Of a DNA stretch of 64,000 bases, positions 9,365-17,858 are shown piece by piece (position 1 is the stretch's first letter; the number at the start of each line of letters is the position of its first letter). Both the position numbers and the translations under genes were made by a program. The notes below the pieces were generated by a model, which saw only the letters and a program-made list of their open reading frames with translations, had not been told where the DNA came from and did no database searches. The DNA lies in the NCBI GenBank assembly GCA_963720675.1, contig CAVRGH010000010.1:682001-746000 (forward strand), given 5' to 3'. Source of the stretch: JALHSW01 sp963720675 (lineage in GTDB: Bacteria; Actinomycetota; Acidimicrobiia; IMCC26256; PALSA-555).

Positions 9365-10558
9365 CGCGAATGCACGCGCCCGGCTTCGTCGGCGAGGACT
9401 TCGAGCACCCGGCGCGCCGTCGCGTCCCACGTGAAGCGCACGGCCCGCTCGGCTGCCGCCGCGCTCATCCTGCCTCGCAGCGCATCGTCGCTCAGGACGC
9501 GGTCGAGCCCCTGGTCGAGCCCGACGGCGTCCGCGGCCAGGATGCCGGTCACCCCGTCCTCGACGGCGTCGCGGTGACCGGCGATGTCGGTGACGACCGC
9601 GGGGGTGCCGCATGCGGCGGCCTCGGTGAGCGTCATGCCCCACCCCTCACGCGGCTGACGCGCTCGCGACGACCCACGCGCGCCGGTACAGCGCGACGAG
9701 CTCGGCGTCGTCGATGCGACCGGCGAGCTCGATCCATTCGTCGGCCCCGTAGCTCGCGAGCTTCGACTCGAGCGCGGCCCGTTCGTAGCCCTCACCGACG
9801 ATCACTGCGCGCAGGCGCGGGTGGCGTGCCTTGAGCCCCACCAGGGTGTCGATCAGTCGATCGAAGCGCTTCACCGGGACCAGCCGACCGACGGCGACCA
9901 CGAGCGGATCCGCGTCGCGGCCATCCTCGGTGCCGGGTGAGAACCGCCCGTCGATCCCCGGCTCGACGACCGAGACCCGATCGGGACGGAAGTGCAGGTC
10001 GTGGACCAGCTCTTCACGTGACGAGTCGGAGAGCGTGACGATCCGCTCACGACGGTAGAGCGGGGGCGCCAGCCGAGATTCGATGGTCCGACCGACCCGC
10101 GCGAGGTGCGGTGGCAGCGTCATGTCCCACATCTCGGCGTGCACGTGGTGCAAGAACGTGATGCTGGGACCCTTCGCCCAGAGCGGCGAGAAGAAAGGCA
10201 TGCCGTTCCAGATCTCGACGAGGGCGTCGCGTTCCCCGTGCCGCCCGGTCGCCTCACTGAACGCGGCGCGCGGGAACACGGCGTAGCGGCCGGCTCGGCG
10301 GATCACCCGATAGCCGTCGCGCCAGGCCACCTGCGCGAGCCCCGGGGCGTACGAGGTGCGGAACGTGATGTCGATGCCGGCCCGGGCCCAGCGACGGGCG
10401 ATCTCGTGTGCGTGCACCTCGGAGCCACCGGCTTCGGGGTCGTCGAGGTCGCGCCAGGCGAGGAAGTGGACCCGCTGGAGCCCTGCGGCCGCCGCGATGT
10501 CCCCGAGCTTGGTTGCTTCGGCGTCGGCGTCGGGAGCGAGCACGGAAAATCGTACCAT
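9361..10558 (-). CDS. Family-4 glycosyltransferase, one frameshift
   Basis: About 398 residues when joined. Cytoplasmic GT-B fold retaining transferase. The N-terminal domain has HFLAWRDLDDPEAGGSEVHA (31-50), the glycine-rich nucleotide-sugar/acceptor face. The C-terminal half has AVGRLVPVKRFDRLID and EGWGMTLTEAAACGTPAVVT, the E-x7-E signature. The frame breaks near 9655, where an extra C turns ASAREGWG into an early stop; both halves are otherwise intact. ATG 10558 follows GGGGGAGGG. It is translationally coupled to aftD and presumably acts in the same surface glycan pathway. Diverges from the deacetylase gene. Confidence 0.87.
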
Positions 10559-10625
10559 CGGCCCTCCCCCGACCCCTGGCGCTTCGCACGGCCTCCCCGT
10601 GTCCCGGCGCTACATTCGGCGCGTC

Positions 10626-11467
10626 ATGGCCGTCGCCTGCACGATCGACGTCGAGGAGTACGGGGGCGCCCCGAGCCGCATCGACGCGGTCATGGACGAC
10701 CTCCTCGCACGCTTCGCCGATCGGGGGATCCGGCTGACGGCCTTCGTGATCGGCGACCTCGCCCGTGAGCATCCCGACCTCGTGCGACGCATCAGCGCAG
10801 CCGGCCACGAGATCGGCCTCCACGGACCCGATCACCGGCTGCTGTCGAGATGGGAGCCGGGTGAGTTCGTGGCGCGGTGCCGGGACGCCCGCGCCCACCT
10901 CGAGGACCTCGCGTCGGCCGAGGTGCACGGCTTCCGAGCCCCGATCTTCTCGCTGACTCCTGCGGTGGCCTGGGCGCCGAGCGCGCTCACCGAGGCCGGG
11001 TTCGTGTACTCGTCGAGCGTGGTGCCCGCGCGCGACAGTCGCGCGGGGAGTCCGGCTTCCCCGGCGCGCCTCGCGAACCGTTCCGATGGCGATCGGGCCT
11101 CGTCGAGCTCCCCGCGGGGGTGTACGCGAGGACCCCGGTGGGTGGGGCGTACCTGCGCCTGCTCCCCCGCGTGCTCGTGCGCCGCATGCACCGAGGGCTC
11201 CCCCGTCGGGCTCCGTGGCTGTACGTCCACCCGTACGACTTCGACGCCGACGAGGAGCGCCGACACCTGCCCGGGACGGGGCGGATCGAGAGTCGGATGC
11301 TGTTCGCGCGACGCCGACACATGACCGAGCGCGTGGAGCTCCTCCTCGACGGCGGTGCGGCGCCTCCGCTCGGCGAGCAGGTGCCCGGGTTGCTCGCCGA
11401 CGGGCAGCTCCCGACGTTCGTGCCTCCGAACCGGCCTGGCTCCGCTCAGCCCGCAGCTCGCACGTAG
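10626..11467 (+). CDS. Polysaccharide deacetylase (NodB/CE4 family), one frameshift
   Basis: About 280 residues. ACTIDVEEYGG (D8) supplies the catalytic aspartate, GLHGPDH (65-70) the zinc-binding HxxxH (H66, H70), and GFRAPIFS (102-109) the RxP motif. It would remove N-acetyl groups from a glycan. The frame breaks near 11038, with one base missing; the sequence then continues SRGESGFPGAPREPFRW in a second frame, a stretch also seen in intact relatives. No signal peptide is visible, so a cytoplasmic nucleotide-linked or lipid-linked glycan is possible. TACATT at 10611 may be its -10. Its 3' end overlaps the ACP gene on the other strand by 22 bases. Confidence 0.85.
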
Positions 11468-11682
11468 TCGACGATCGCAGCCACCGAGTCGAGCTCCGCC
11501 AGCTCCTCGAGCTCCGGGCTGATGCCGAACTCGGCCTCGAGCGCCATGCACACCTGGAGATGGCCGAGCGAGTCCCACTTCTCGACGTCGGTGCTCACCG
11601 TCGAGGAGGTGATCGACCCGTCGGGCACGTCGAGCTCGCGACCGATCAGCCCGATCACCCGGGCCTCCACGTCCTCGGTCAC
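11446..11682 (-). CDS. Acyl carrier protein
   Basis: 78 residues, acidic and helical, the usual ACP size. The phosphopantetheine attachment serine is S38 in KWDSLGHLQV. GTG 11682 overlaps the FkbH-like stop as GTGA, so the two proteins are made together. FkbH-family enzymes load a three-carbon glyceryl unit from 1,3-bisphosphoglycerate onto a stand-alone ACP, and this gene is the natural acceptor. A role in acylating a surface glycan or lipid is inferred from the surrounding glycosyltransferases. Confidence 0.9.
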   Translation of the reverse strand: MTEDVEARVIGLIGRELDVPDGSITSSTVSTDVEKWDSLGHLQVCMALEAEFGISPELEELAELDSVAAIVDYVRAAG

Positions 11683-13262
11683 GCGAGCTCCTTCCGATAC
11701 CGGATCGTCTCGTCGGCCCCGGCAGCCACCGACGTCCAGCCTCGCGCCGGGAGGAACCCGGACGCGACCTCGTTGCGGGCGGTGGGGACGAAGGTGCACT
11801 CGATCGCGCCGAGGCCGGACTCCCGAGCCAGGACTTCGACCTCGTCGAGGAGCCGGTCCTCGACGCCGCGCCCGATGACCCGGCAGCTCAGCAGGAACAC
11901 CGGCACCGAGGCCGTGGAGCGCTCGAGCACTGCGAGACCCACGACCCCTTCGTCACCGAACCGGTCCGCGTACCCGAGCGTCACCACGGCATGGTCGTCG
12001 TCCTGCACCCAGGCCGCGATCTCCGTCGGTGTGCATCGCAGGGTCGTCAGGTTGAACTGATTCGTCTTCTGCGTCATCTGCGCAGCGCGTTCGACGAGGA
12101 ACTCGTCGTCGACCCGGAGGTCCAGCTCGATCTCCAGGCCTTCGAGAAACGCCCGCAGGTCGAGCGACTCCGCCGCGACCTCGTTCCGCCGGCGGCGGGC
12201 CCGGTACTGGGTGGTCTTCTCCCGATCACCGCCGAGGATCTTGAGGCGGGCGAAGTGCGGGAATGCCACCTCGCGCGCGAACCAGTCCGCGAGCAGCTCG
12301 GGCCGCTTCGGCACCTCCGGCACCGCGACCTCGGGAAGGTGCTCGCCGACGAGCGCCCGTTCGACCGGGTTGTCGTCGAGGAACACGAAGCTGTCGAGCC
12401 CGAGCGCGAGCTCGGCCGCGATCGCCCTCAGGTTCGTGACCTTGTCGGTCCAGTCGACGCGCAGTGCAGCGAAGTCATCGGCGCGCAGGACCATCATCGG
12501 GTGCTCTGCGAGCACGGACTCGACCTCCGCGGAGTCATTCTTCGATGCCACGGCCAGCAGGACCCCGGTCTCCTGCAACGCCTTGATGCTGCGTTGGAGG
12601 TCCCGGTAGCACTTGCCGACCCCGTCCTCGCCGATCGCGATGCCGCCCGGCCCGTCCTCGCCGAGGACACCGCCCCACAGGGTGCCGTCGAGGTCGCATA
12701 CCAGCACCTTCCGCGACGAGCCTGCGTACGCGGCGAGGAGGCCACCGAGGTGCTTGCCGCACTCGTCGAACCACAGCGTGGTGTACGGGATCCGGCCCGC
12801 GTACCAGTAGGCGCGTGAGACCAGGGCGTCACGACCGTGCGGGTCGAACACCAGGTCGAGGTCGAGCACCGCCACGTTCGGGCTCGACGCCGCGAGCGCG
12901 CGCAGCGAGGCGTCGAACGCCGCGGCCCGGGCAGCTCGGCCCTCGGGTTCTTGCGCAGCCGCATAGGTCGCGACGCTGATCGGCGCGGCGCGCAACGTCG
13001 AGACGACGACCAGCACCTCGGGGCGCGCGGCAGCGAACGCGCCGACGGCCGGGGGTACCTCCTCGACCAACCCGCCGGCTCCGAGCGCCTCGTCGGCGTC
13101 GAGCACCACGACCACCGCGTCGACCGCGTCCTGGTGCGCATGCGACGTCGGGTCCGCCAGCGCACGGAGGACGTCGCCGTGGTCCGCGAGCGCGACCTCG
13201 TGACCGGGAACGCGGCGCGCGATCGGCGCGAGGTTGACGTTCGAGAGCACGAGCAGCCGCAT
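11679..13262 (-). CDS. FkbH-like HAD-IIIC protein (glyceryl-ACP forming type)
   Basis: 527 residues. An N-terminal SGNH-like domain is followed by a HAD phosphatase domain with VLVCDLDGTLWGG (187-198, nucleophile D190 and D192), ASKND (239-243) and FLDDNPVE (294-301). A C-terminal GNAT-like domain begins around QMTQKTNQFNLTT (395-407). This is the complete FkbH architecture. In polyketide pathways such proteins dephosphorylate and transfer a glyceryl group to ACP. Coupled to the ACP downstream and two bases after the GNAT gene upstream. No polyketide synthase is near, so a glycan or lipid decoration is more likely here. Confidence 0.9.
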   Translation of the reverse strand: MRLLVLSNVNLAPIARRVPGHEVALADHGDVLRALADPTSHAHQDAVDAVVVVLDADEALGAGGLVEEVPPAVGAFAAARPEVLVVVSTLRAAPISVATYAAAQEPEGRAARAAAFDASLRALAASSPNVAVLDLDLVFDPHGRDALVSRAYWYAGRIPYTTLWFDECGKHLGGLLAAYAGSSRKVLVCDLDGTLWGGVLGEDGPGGIAIGEDGVGKCYRDLQRSIKALQETGVLLAVASKNDSAEVESVLAEHPMMVLRADDFAALRVDWTDKVTNLRAIAAELALGLDSFVFLDDNPVERALVGEHLPEVAVPEVPKRPELLADWFAREVAFPHFARLKILGGDREKTTQYRARRRRNEVAAESLDLRAFLEGLEIELDLRVDDEFLVERAAQMTQKTNQFNLTTLRCTPTEIAAWVQDDDHAVVTLGYADRFGDEGVVGLAVLERSTASVPVFLLSCRVIGRGVEDRLLDEVEVLARESGLGAIECTFVPTARNEVASGFLPARGWTSVAAGADETIRYRKELA

Positions 13263-13264
13263 GG

Positions 13265-14339
13265 TCAGAACACGTCCATGTCAGCGAGGGTCAGTGAGAG
13301 CTCGGGGGGCGCGTCGATCGGTTCCGACCGCGTCCACTCGGCCAGCACCGGAGCCTGCTGGGGCACGAACCGGCGAGGGACACGCAGCAGCGGGAACCGA
13401 CGGAGCGCTCGTGTCAACCGACCGTCGCCGAAGCTCAAGGCCGCGAGCAGGTCGGCGCGCTCGTCCGTCGCCCATCGAAACGTGTCGGCCAGGAGCGCAC
13501 GAGCGACGCGGTGCTCCCTCGGCCCGGAGGTGATGCAGTCGATGATCACACAGGCCCGCAGCCCCTCGAAGTCGGCCAGGCGCGCCGCCACGTACCCGGC
13601 GAGCTCGCCCCCGACGCGCGCGTACCGAACCCGGTACCGAAAGCGCGGACCCTCGTGGAACCGCCAGACGTGGAACCGGTGGTCCCGAGTCCCCACCCAC
13701 CGCGACTCGGTGGCCACCGTGTCGGCCAGGAGATCCAGCTCGTCGGCCGCAGGAACGTCGTCGGAGATCGCGATTCCTCGCGCCGCGCCCACCATCGCCA
13801 ACCGGTTGGCGGCGCGCCACCCGGCACCGCCGGCGATGAGCACCGGTCGGAGCCAGCCTGGCAAGCGCTCCGCGAGCACGTGCTCGGGTCGCAGGGGTGT
13901 CCCGGTGAGCACGAAGCGTGCCGACCTCGGTGAACTTCAGGACGCGCTCGTAGAGGGGCGCGCTCGTGTCGTTCGGCGAGAGATAGACCAGATCGACGCC
14001 CTCGTGCTCGCGCAGTCCCCGCATCAGCTGGAGGAACGCGCGCGGCGATCGATGCTCGGGGTGGATCAGGAGATCGATCGGGTTCACCGCTCGGCGTTCA
14101 CCCGCCGCGGAGCGCATCGCGCGCGGCTCGTACACGATGCGGCCGACGACCTCGGGTGCCCGGCTGCCGTTGTGCTCGACCAGGGAGTCGGCATACGCCG
14201 TACCGGCCGGATCACGGAGGAACTTCCATTGCAGGTGTGCCGCGTCGCTGACCGGAGCGTCCGTCCCGTACTCGACCGCAGAGAGGCGCGCGAGGTCGAC
14301 GACGAGGTCGTCGTCGACGACCGAACGGCTCACGTCCAC
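13265..14339 (-). CDS. GNAT-family acyltransferase, one frameshift
   Basis: About 358 residues when joined. The N-terminal part DAAHLQWKFLRDPAG, GRIVYEPRA and IDLLIHPEHRSPRAFLQLM is a typical GNAT acyl-CoA/acyl-ACP binding core; the second half repeats a weaker GNAT-like pattern (GTRDHRFHVWRF, RARVGGELAGY-type strand). The frame breaks near 13921, with an extra base after FTEVG. GTG 14339 is preferred because a TAGCAT box lies eight bases upstream. First gene of the GNAT-FkbH-ACP operon, so it may pass the ACP-bound unit to an amino sugar. That role is inferred. Confidence 0.7.
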
Positions 14340-14347
14340 GATGCCCG

Positions 14348-14353
14348 ATGCTA
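14348..14353 (-). promoter_or_regulatory. -10 box, GNAT-FkbH-ACP operon
   Basis: Reads TAGCAT on the minus strand, eight bases before GTG 14339. It matches TAnnnT and lies in the 92-base gap between divergent genes, so a leaderless or near-leaderless message is likely. Confidence 0.35.
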
Positions 14354-14431
14354 CCGACCCGCTGCTGCAGCATCGTGCTCCCGAGCGCGCGCGCATCGCC
14401 GTACGGGGCCGCGCGAGTGGCAGGATGGGGT

Positions 14432-15247
14432 GTGGCGCCGACTCCCTGCTGCGGCGCGACCGCGCGGCCACTCGTCGAGACGGCACGGATCTCTGCGACG
14501 CGCTGTCCCGAGTGCGGCACCCTCTGGATCGATCACACCGGGCCGAAGGCCGCCGACGCGACGTGGCAGGAGCCCAACCTCACCCCGACGTTCCTCGCGG
14601 CGCTCGGCAAGCGTCGCGATCTCCAGGCCGGCGAGCTGCTGCGCCGGCTCCCGGAGCTCCCGGCACCGATCCTCGACTACGGATGCGGGCAGGCGATCTT
14701 CTTCGACCGCGCCCGCGCCGCCGGGCTCGACATCTGGGCGACGGACCTCTCGCTGCCAGCCGACTCGCGGGCCAGCGGCTCCGACCGCTTCGTCCCGATC
14801 GACGAGCCGTGGACCGTCCCTCCCGGCGACTGGCAGACGATCGTGCTCCTCGACGTCCTCGAGCACCACGCCGACCCCGCGGCGTTCCTCGAGTCGCTGC
14901 CGGGCGGGCGCGTGGTGGTCAAGGTCCCGCTGCTCAGCGGCCCGGCCGGGCGCGCCGCGGAAGTGCTGGCCCGACTCGGTCGACCCGGGCAGCTCGAATC
15001 ACTCGCGCTCGTCGGCGAGGCGAACCCGCACCGTGCGTTCTTCACCCCGCAGGGCGTCGAGCGCGTCGCCGCGCCACGCCGCCTCGTCTGGAAGCGACGG
15101 CTGGCCGACGTCGGTACCGAGCTCCCGGAGCGGATGACCGGACGCGACCTGGGATGGAAGGCGGCACCGATCCGTGCGGCAGGCGGCGGGATGTCGGCGA
15201 TCAGCCCCGCCTGGTCGGACACGGCAGTGTTCGTGTTCGACCGTTAG
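14432..15247 (+). CDS. Class I SAM methyltransferase with N-terminal zinc-ribbon-like cysteines
   Basis: 271 residues. C6-C7 and C25-x2-C28 (TRCPECGTLW) suggest a small zinc site, as in sugar C-methyltransferase-like proteins. ILDYGCGQAIFFD (80-92) is the SAM-binding glycine motif and VLLDVLEHHADP the post-II segment. GTG 14432 is chosen because AGGA lies six bases before it; longer forms are possible. Diverges from the GNAT gene and overlaps the next gene tail-to-tail by four bases (TTAG). Substrate probably a sugar or lipid in the surrounding glycan pathway, but not identifiable. Confidence 0.82.
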   Translation: MAPTPCCGATARPLVETARISATRCPECGTLWIDHTGPKAADATWQEPNLTPTFLAALGKRRDLQAGELLRRLPELPAPILDYGCGQAIFFDRARAAGLDIWATDLSLPADSRASGSDRFVPIDEPWTVPPGDWQTIVLLDVLEHHADPAAFLESLPGGRVVVKVPLLSGPAGRAAEVLARLGRPGQLESLALVGEANPHRAFFTPQGVERVAAPRRLVWKRRLADVGTELPERMTGRDLGWKAAPIRAAGGGMSAISPAWSDTAVFVFDR

Positions 15248-16725
15248 CCGCGGACCGGCTGCAGCTCCGGTTCGGACTCCGGCTCGTCGGCACCGCCCGT
15301 CGGCCCGGCGCTCGGAGCGTCGGGTTCCGGCTGCCCGCCACCGGGCGGCCCACCGTCGGGTCCGCCCGAGTCGGTCGCCTCGGCTTCCGGATCGCTCGGC
15401 GCGCGCTTCGGCCAGAACCGCGTGACCAGCGCATCGAGCGTCACCGCGGCTGTCGCGACCAGCGCGACCTCCGCGATGGACCGGTACCGCAGGTTGCCGA
15501 ACGCGTACACCGCGGTGATGGAGACCAGGATCGGGAGCGCGAGCAACGGCCCGATCGGACGCTTGCGTCGCCAGAGCAGCACGAAGCCCGCGATCGACAA
15601 CGGGACGATGAGCCAGAACTGCGCGAGCGCGAGCCGCGCCGCGGACTCCGAACGCCCTTCGATGATCACGTAGCCGAGTGTCTGACCGCCCTTGATGTCA
15701 CCCCACGGGGTGCCCGGGCGGAAGACCTCCCACATCCGGCCGAGGCGGGCGAGCGCGACGACCGGGACGCGGTCGGCGTGATCAGCGATGTAGTCGGTCG
15801 CCTCCTGACGCCAGAAGTCGTCCTTGACCGAAGGATCTCCCTTGGGCGGCTGCTTGTGGATGACGCACTCCGGGCTCCACCAGCCGAGTGCCTTGCCGTA
15901 GTAGGTCGCGTCGCAGCTCCCCGACGCGAGGCTCAGGCCGGCGTCGTGGGAGAGGAAGGTCGGTCGGTCGAAGGTCGTCAGGTTGCGGATCACCCACGGC
16001 GAGACCACGAGCAGCGCGATCGCTCCGGAGGCCACGAAGTACCCGATGCGGTCCTTGACCGCACGCCCCGGCATCGCTCGGATCACGAGCGGGATCACGA
16101 CGAAGGGCATGAGCAGTGCGAACTCGGAGCGCACGAGCGCCGCGAGCCCGAACGTGAGTCCGAGCCACAGCATGTTCTTCACGTTCGGCGCGTCCCACGC
16201 TCGGTACGCCATGAGCACCATCAGCGCACCCGCGAGGATCCCCATGGACTCGGAGATGACGAGGGGGTCGTAGGTCCAGAAGTTCGCGTACACCGCGGCG
16301 AGCAACGCAGCCCACAGGCCGACACGAGGCGACCAGACCTTTCGGCCGACCAGACCCATCACGAACACGGACGCGACCCCGAGCATCGTCTGCGCAACCA
16401 TGTGCGCGTGGAACGAGCGCAAGCCGACGAACGAGAACGCGGAGAGGTAGAGCGGGAAGAGCGGGGGGTTCTCGGCCGCGATGCCGTTCGCGTGCGCATG
16501 CAGGCCGAGGGCCTGGGGCACGCCGCGTGTGATCGGCGTGTACACATCGGGGACCCAGCTCTGGAAGCCGAGCCCGTCGGCGATGCCGTTCGCGGTGTAG
16601 TGGTACGTGAAGGCGTCGCCCCAGATCGGCTGATCCCACTTCGCGAGCAGCATGTACGCGATCCGTACTGCAAAGCCGAGAGCGGTGATGAGGCCGAGCA
16701 GGATGAAGAAGCGACGGCGCGTCAC
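15244..16725 (-). CDS. GT-C membrane glycosyltransferase (PMT/ArnT-like)
   Basis: 493 residues with about ten or more hydrophobic helices and a long proline/glycine/acid-rich cytoplasmic tail. GDAFTYHYTANGIADGLGF (36-54) puts the catalytic aspartate (D37) in the first outside loop, as in family-39/83 enzymes that use polyprenyl-phosphate sugars. GTG 16725 begins MTRRRFFILLGL; the frame upstream only shadows the DUF2304 gene. Last gene of the 22158-15244 operon. A paralogue of the same plan lies at 52699-54033. Confidence 0.8.
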   Translation of the reverse strand: MTRRRFFILLGLITALGFAVRIAYMLLAKWDQPIWGDAFTYHYTANGIADGLGFQSWVPDVYTPITRGVPQALGLHAHANGIAAENPPLFPLYLSAFSFVGLRSFHAHMVAQTMLGVASVFVMGLVGRKVWSPRVGLWAALLAAVYANFWTYDPLVISESMGILAGALMVLMAYRAWDAPNVKNMLWLGLTFGLAALVRSEFALLMPFVVIPLVIRAMPGRAVKDRIGYFVASGAIALLVVSPWVIRNLTTFDRPTFLSHDAGLSLASGSCDATYYGKALGWWSPECVIHKQPPKGDPSVKDDFWRQEATDYIADHADRVPVVALARLGRMWEVFRPGTPWGDIKGGQTLGYVIIEGRSESAARLALAQFWLIVPLSIAGFVLLWRRKRPIGPLLALPILVSITAVYAFGNLRYRSIAEVALVATAAVTLDALVTRFWPKRAPSDPEAEATDSGGPDGGPPGGGQPEPDAPSAGPTGGADEPESEPELQPVRG

Positions 16726-16738
16726 GGCGCCGACGATA

Positions 16739-17107
16739 TCAGTCGGCCTCCTCGTCGGACCGTGCAGGGCGAGCGCCCCGCGTGCCCCCGAGGAGCGCGT
16801 CCTCCTCGGCGAGGATCCGTGATCGTTCCTCGAGGCGCGACAGCTCCCACGCGACGTGCACGAGCGCGAGGATCGCGAACCCCACCGCGACGAGGATGAA
16901 CCCGTCGAACGCCGACTGCTCGCCTTCACCACCGACCACCGCCGCGGATGCCGAGGGCCAGAGGACGAGGATCTCGAGGACGACGATCGCGCCGAACCAG
17001 AACAACACGTACTTGCCGCGCATCTGGCGACGACGGACGAGCAGGAGCAGCCACACGAGCAGGCCGAACAGCGCGACGGCGACGACGATCCGCGACTCGA
17101 TGCTCAC
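16739..17107 (-). CDS. DUF2304 membrane protein
   Basis: 122 residues with three hydrophobic helices (about 6-24, 33-54, 66-88) and a charged C-terminal tail containing a short coiled-coil-like stretch (ELSRLEERSRILAEEDALL). DUF2304 proteins are commonly encoded beside polyprenyl-phosphate glycosyltransferases; here GTG 17107 overlaps the GT2 stop as GTGA. Likely an accessory that anchors or helps flip the lipid-linked sugar. This is inference from context. Confidence 0.85.
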   Translation of the reverse strand: MSIESRIVVAVALFGLLVWLLLLVRRRQMRGKYVLFWFGAIVVLEILVLWPSASAAVVGGEGEQSAFDGFILVAVGFAILALVHVAWELSRLEERSRILAEEDALLGGTRGARPARSDEEAD

Positions 17108-17820
17108 GCGTCCGCCTCACGCTCGGTGGTGCGGCCCGCGTTGACGAAGATCACGAGGAGCGCGCGCAGGTAGCGGTACATCAAGCGGAGGCTCCGGTTC
17201 GACGGCTGACCACCGGCCCGCTGGCGCATCCCGGTCGGCACTTCCTTCACGCGCAGACCCTCTCGGAGCGCGATGAGGAGCGCCTCGACCGTGTCCCCCA
17301 TGTACTCGACCGACAGCTCGCGGGAGAAGAGGTCGAGGGACCGCGGGCCGAACGCTCGGAACCCCGACGTCGTGTCCTGGAACCATCGCCCCGACACGAG
17401 CCGGACCAGCACCCGGAGGAAGACCATGGCGCCGCCTCGCGCGGTCCCCACGGAGTAGGGCGTGACGCCCGGCGCGAAGCGGTTCCCGATCACGAGGTCG
17501 GCGTCATCGTCGAGGCCGGTCAGCAGCTGCCGCACCGCCGCTGCCTCGTGCTGCCCGTCGGCGTCGAGCTGGATGGCCCGTTCGTACCCGTGGTCGCACG
17601 CGTAGCGGAACCCCGTGCGCAGTGCACCACCGACCCCGAGGTTGAACGGCAGCGTGAGCACATGGGCGCCCGCGTCGAGGGCGACGCGGTAGGTGTCGTC
17701 GGTCGAACCGTCGTCGACCACGAGCACGTCGAGGTCGGGCAGCTCTCGGCCGACCTCCGCGAGCACGGCGGGCAATGCGGCTTCCTCGTTGTACGCAGGG
17801 ATGATCACGAGAGGCCGCAC
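17104..17820 (-). CDS. GT2 glycosyltransferase (polyprenyl-phosphate hexosyltransferase type)
   Basis: 238 residues. VIIPAYNEEAALP (5-17), VLVVDDGSTDDT (33-43) and the metal-binding DADGQH (86-91) define family GT2. QDTTSGFRAFGPRSLDLF is shared with dolichyl/polyprenyl-phosphate sugar synthases. No membrane helix of its own, so it would rely on the coupled DUF2304 protein. It probably makes the lipid-linked donor for the GT-C enzymes of the same operon. Start GTG 17820, 38 bases after the upstream gene. Confidence 0.88.
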   Translation of the reverse strand: MRPLVIIPAYNEEAALPAVLAEVGRELPDLDVLVVDDGSTDDTYRVALDAGAHVLTLPFNLGVGGALRTGFRYACDHGYERAIQLDADGQHEAAAVRQLLTGLDDDADLVIGNRFAPGVTPYSVGTARGGAMVFLRVLVRLVSGRWFQDTTSGFRAFGPRSLDLFSRELSVEYMGDTVEALLIALREGLRVKEVPTGMRQRAGGQPSNRSLRLMYRYLRALLVIFVNAGRTTEREADA

Positions 17821-17858
17821 GAATCGAGCAGTCTACGGCCGGGTCACACGAACGAGGA

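Noticed and set aside
6488..9577. 1029-codon plus-strand open frame opposite aftD
   Set aside because: Composition is Arg/His/Glu-rich with no domain; it is the antisense shadow of the GT-C/discoidin gene in very GC-rich DNA.
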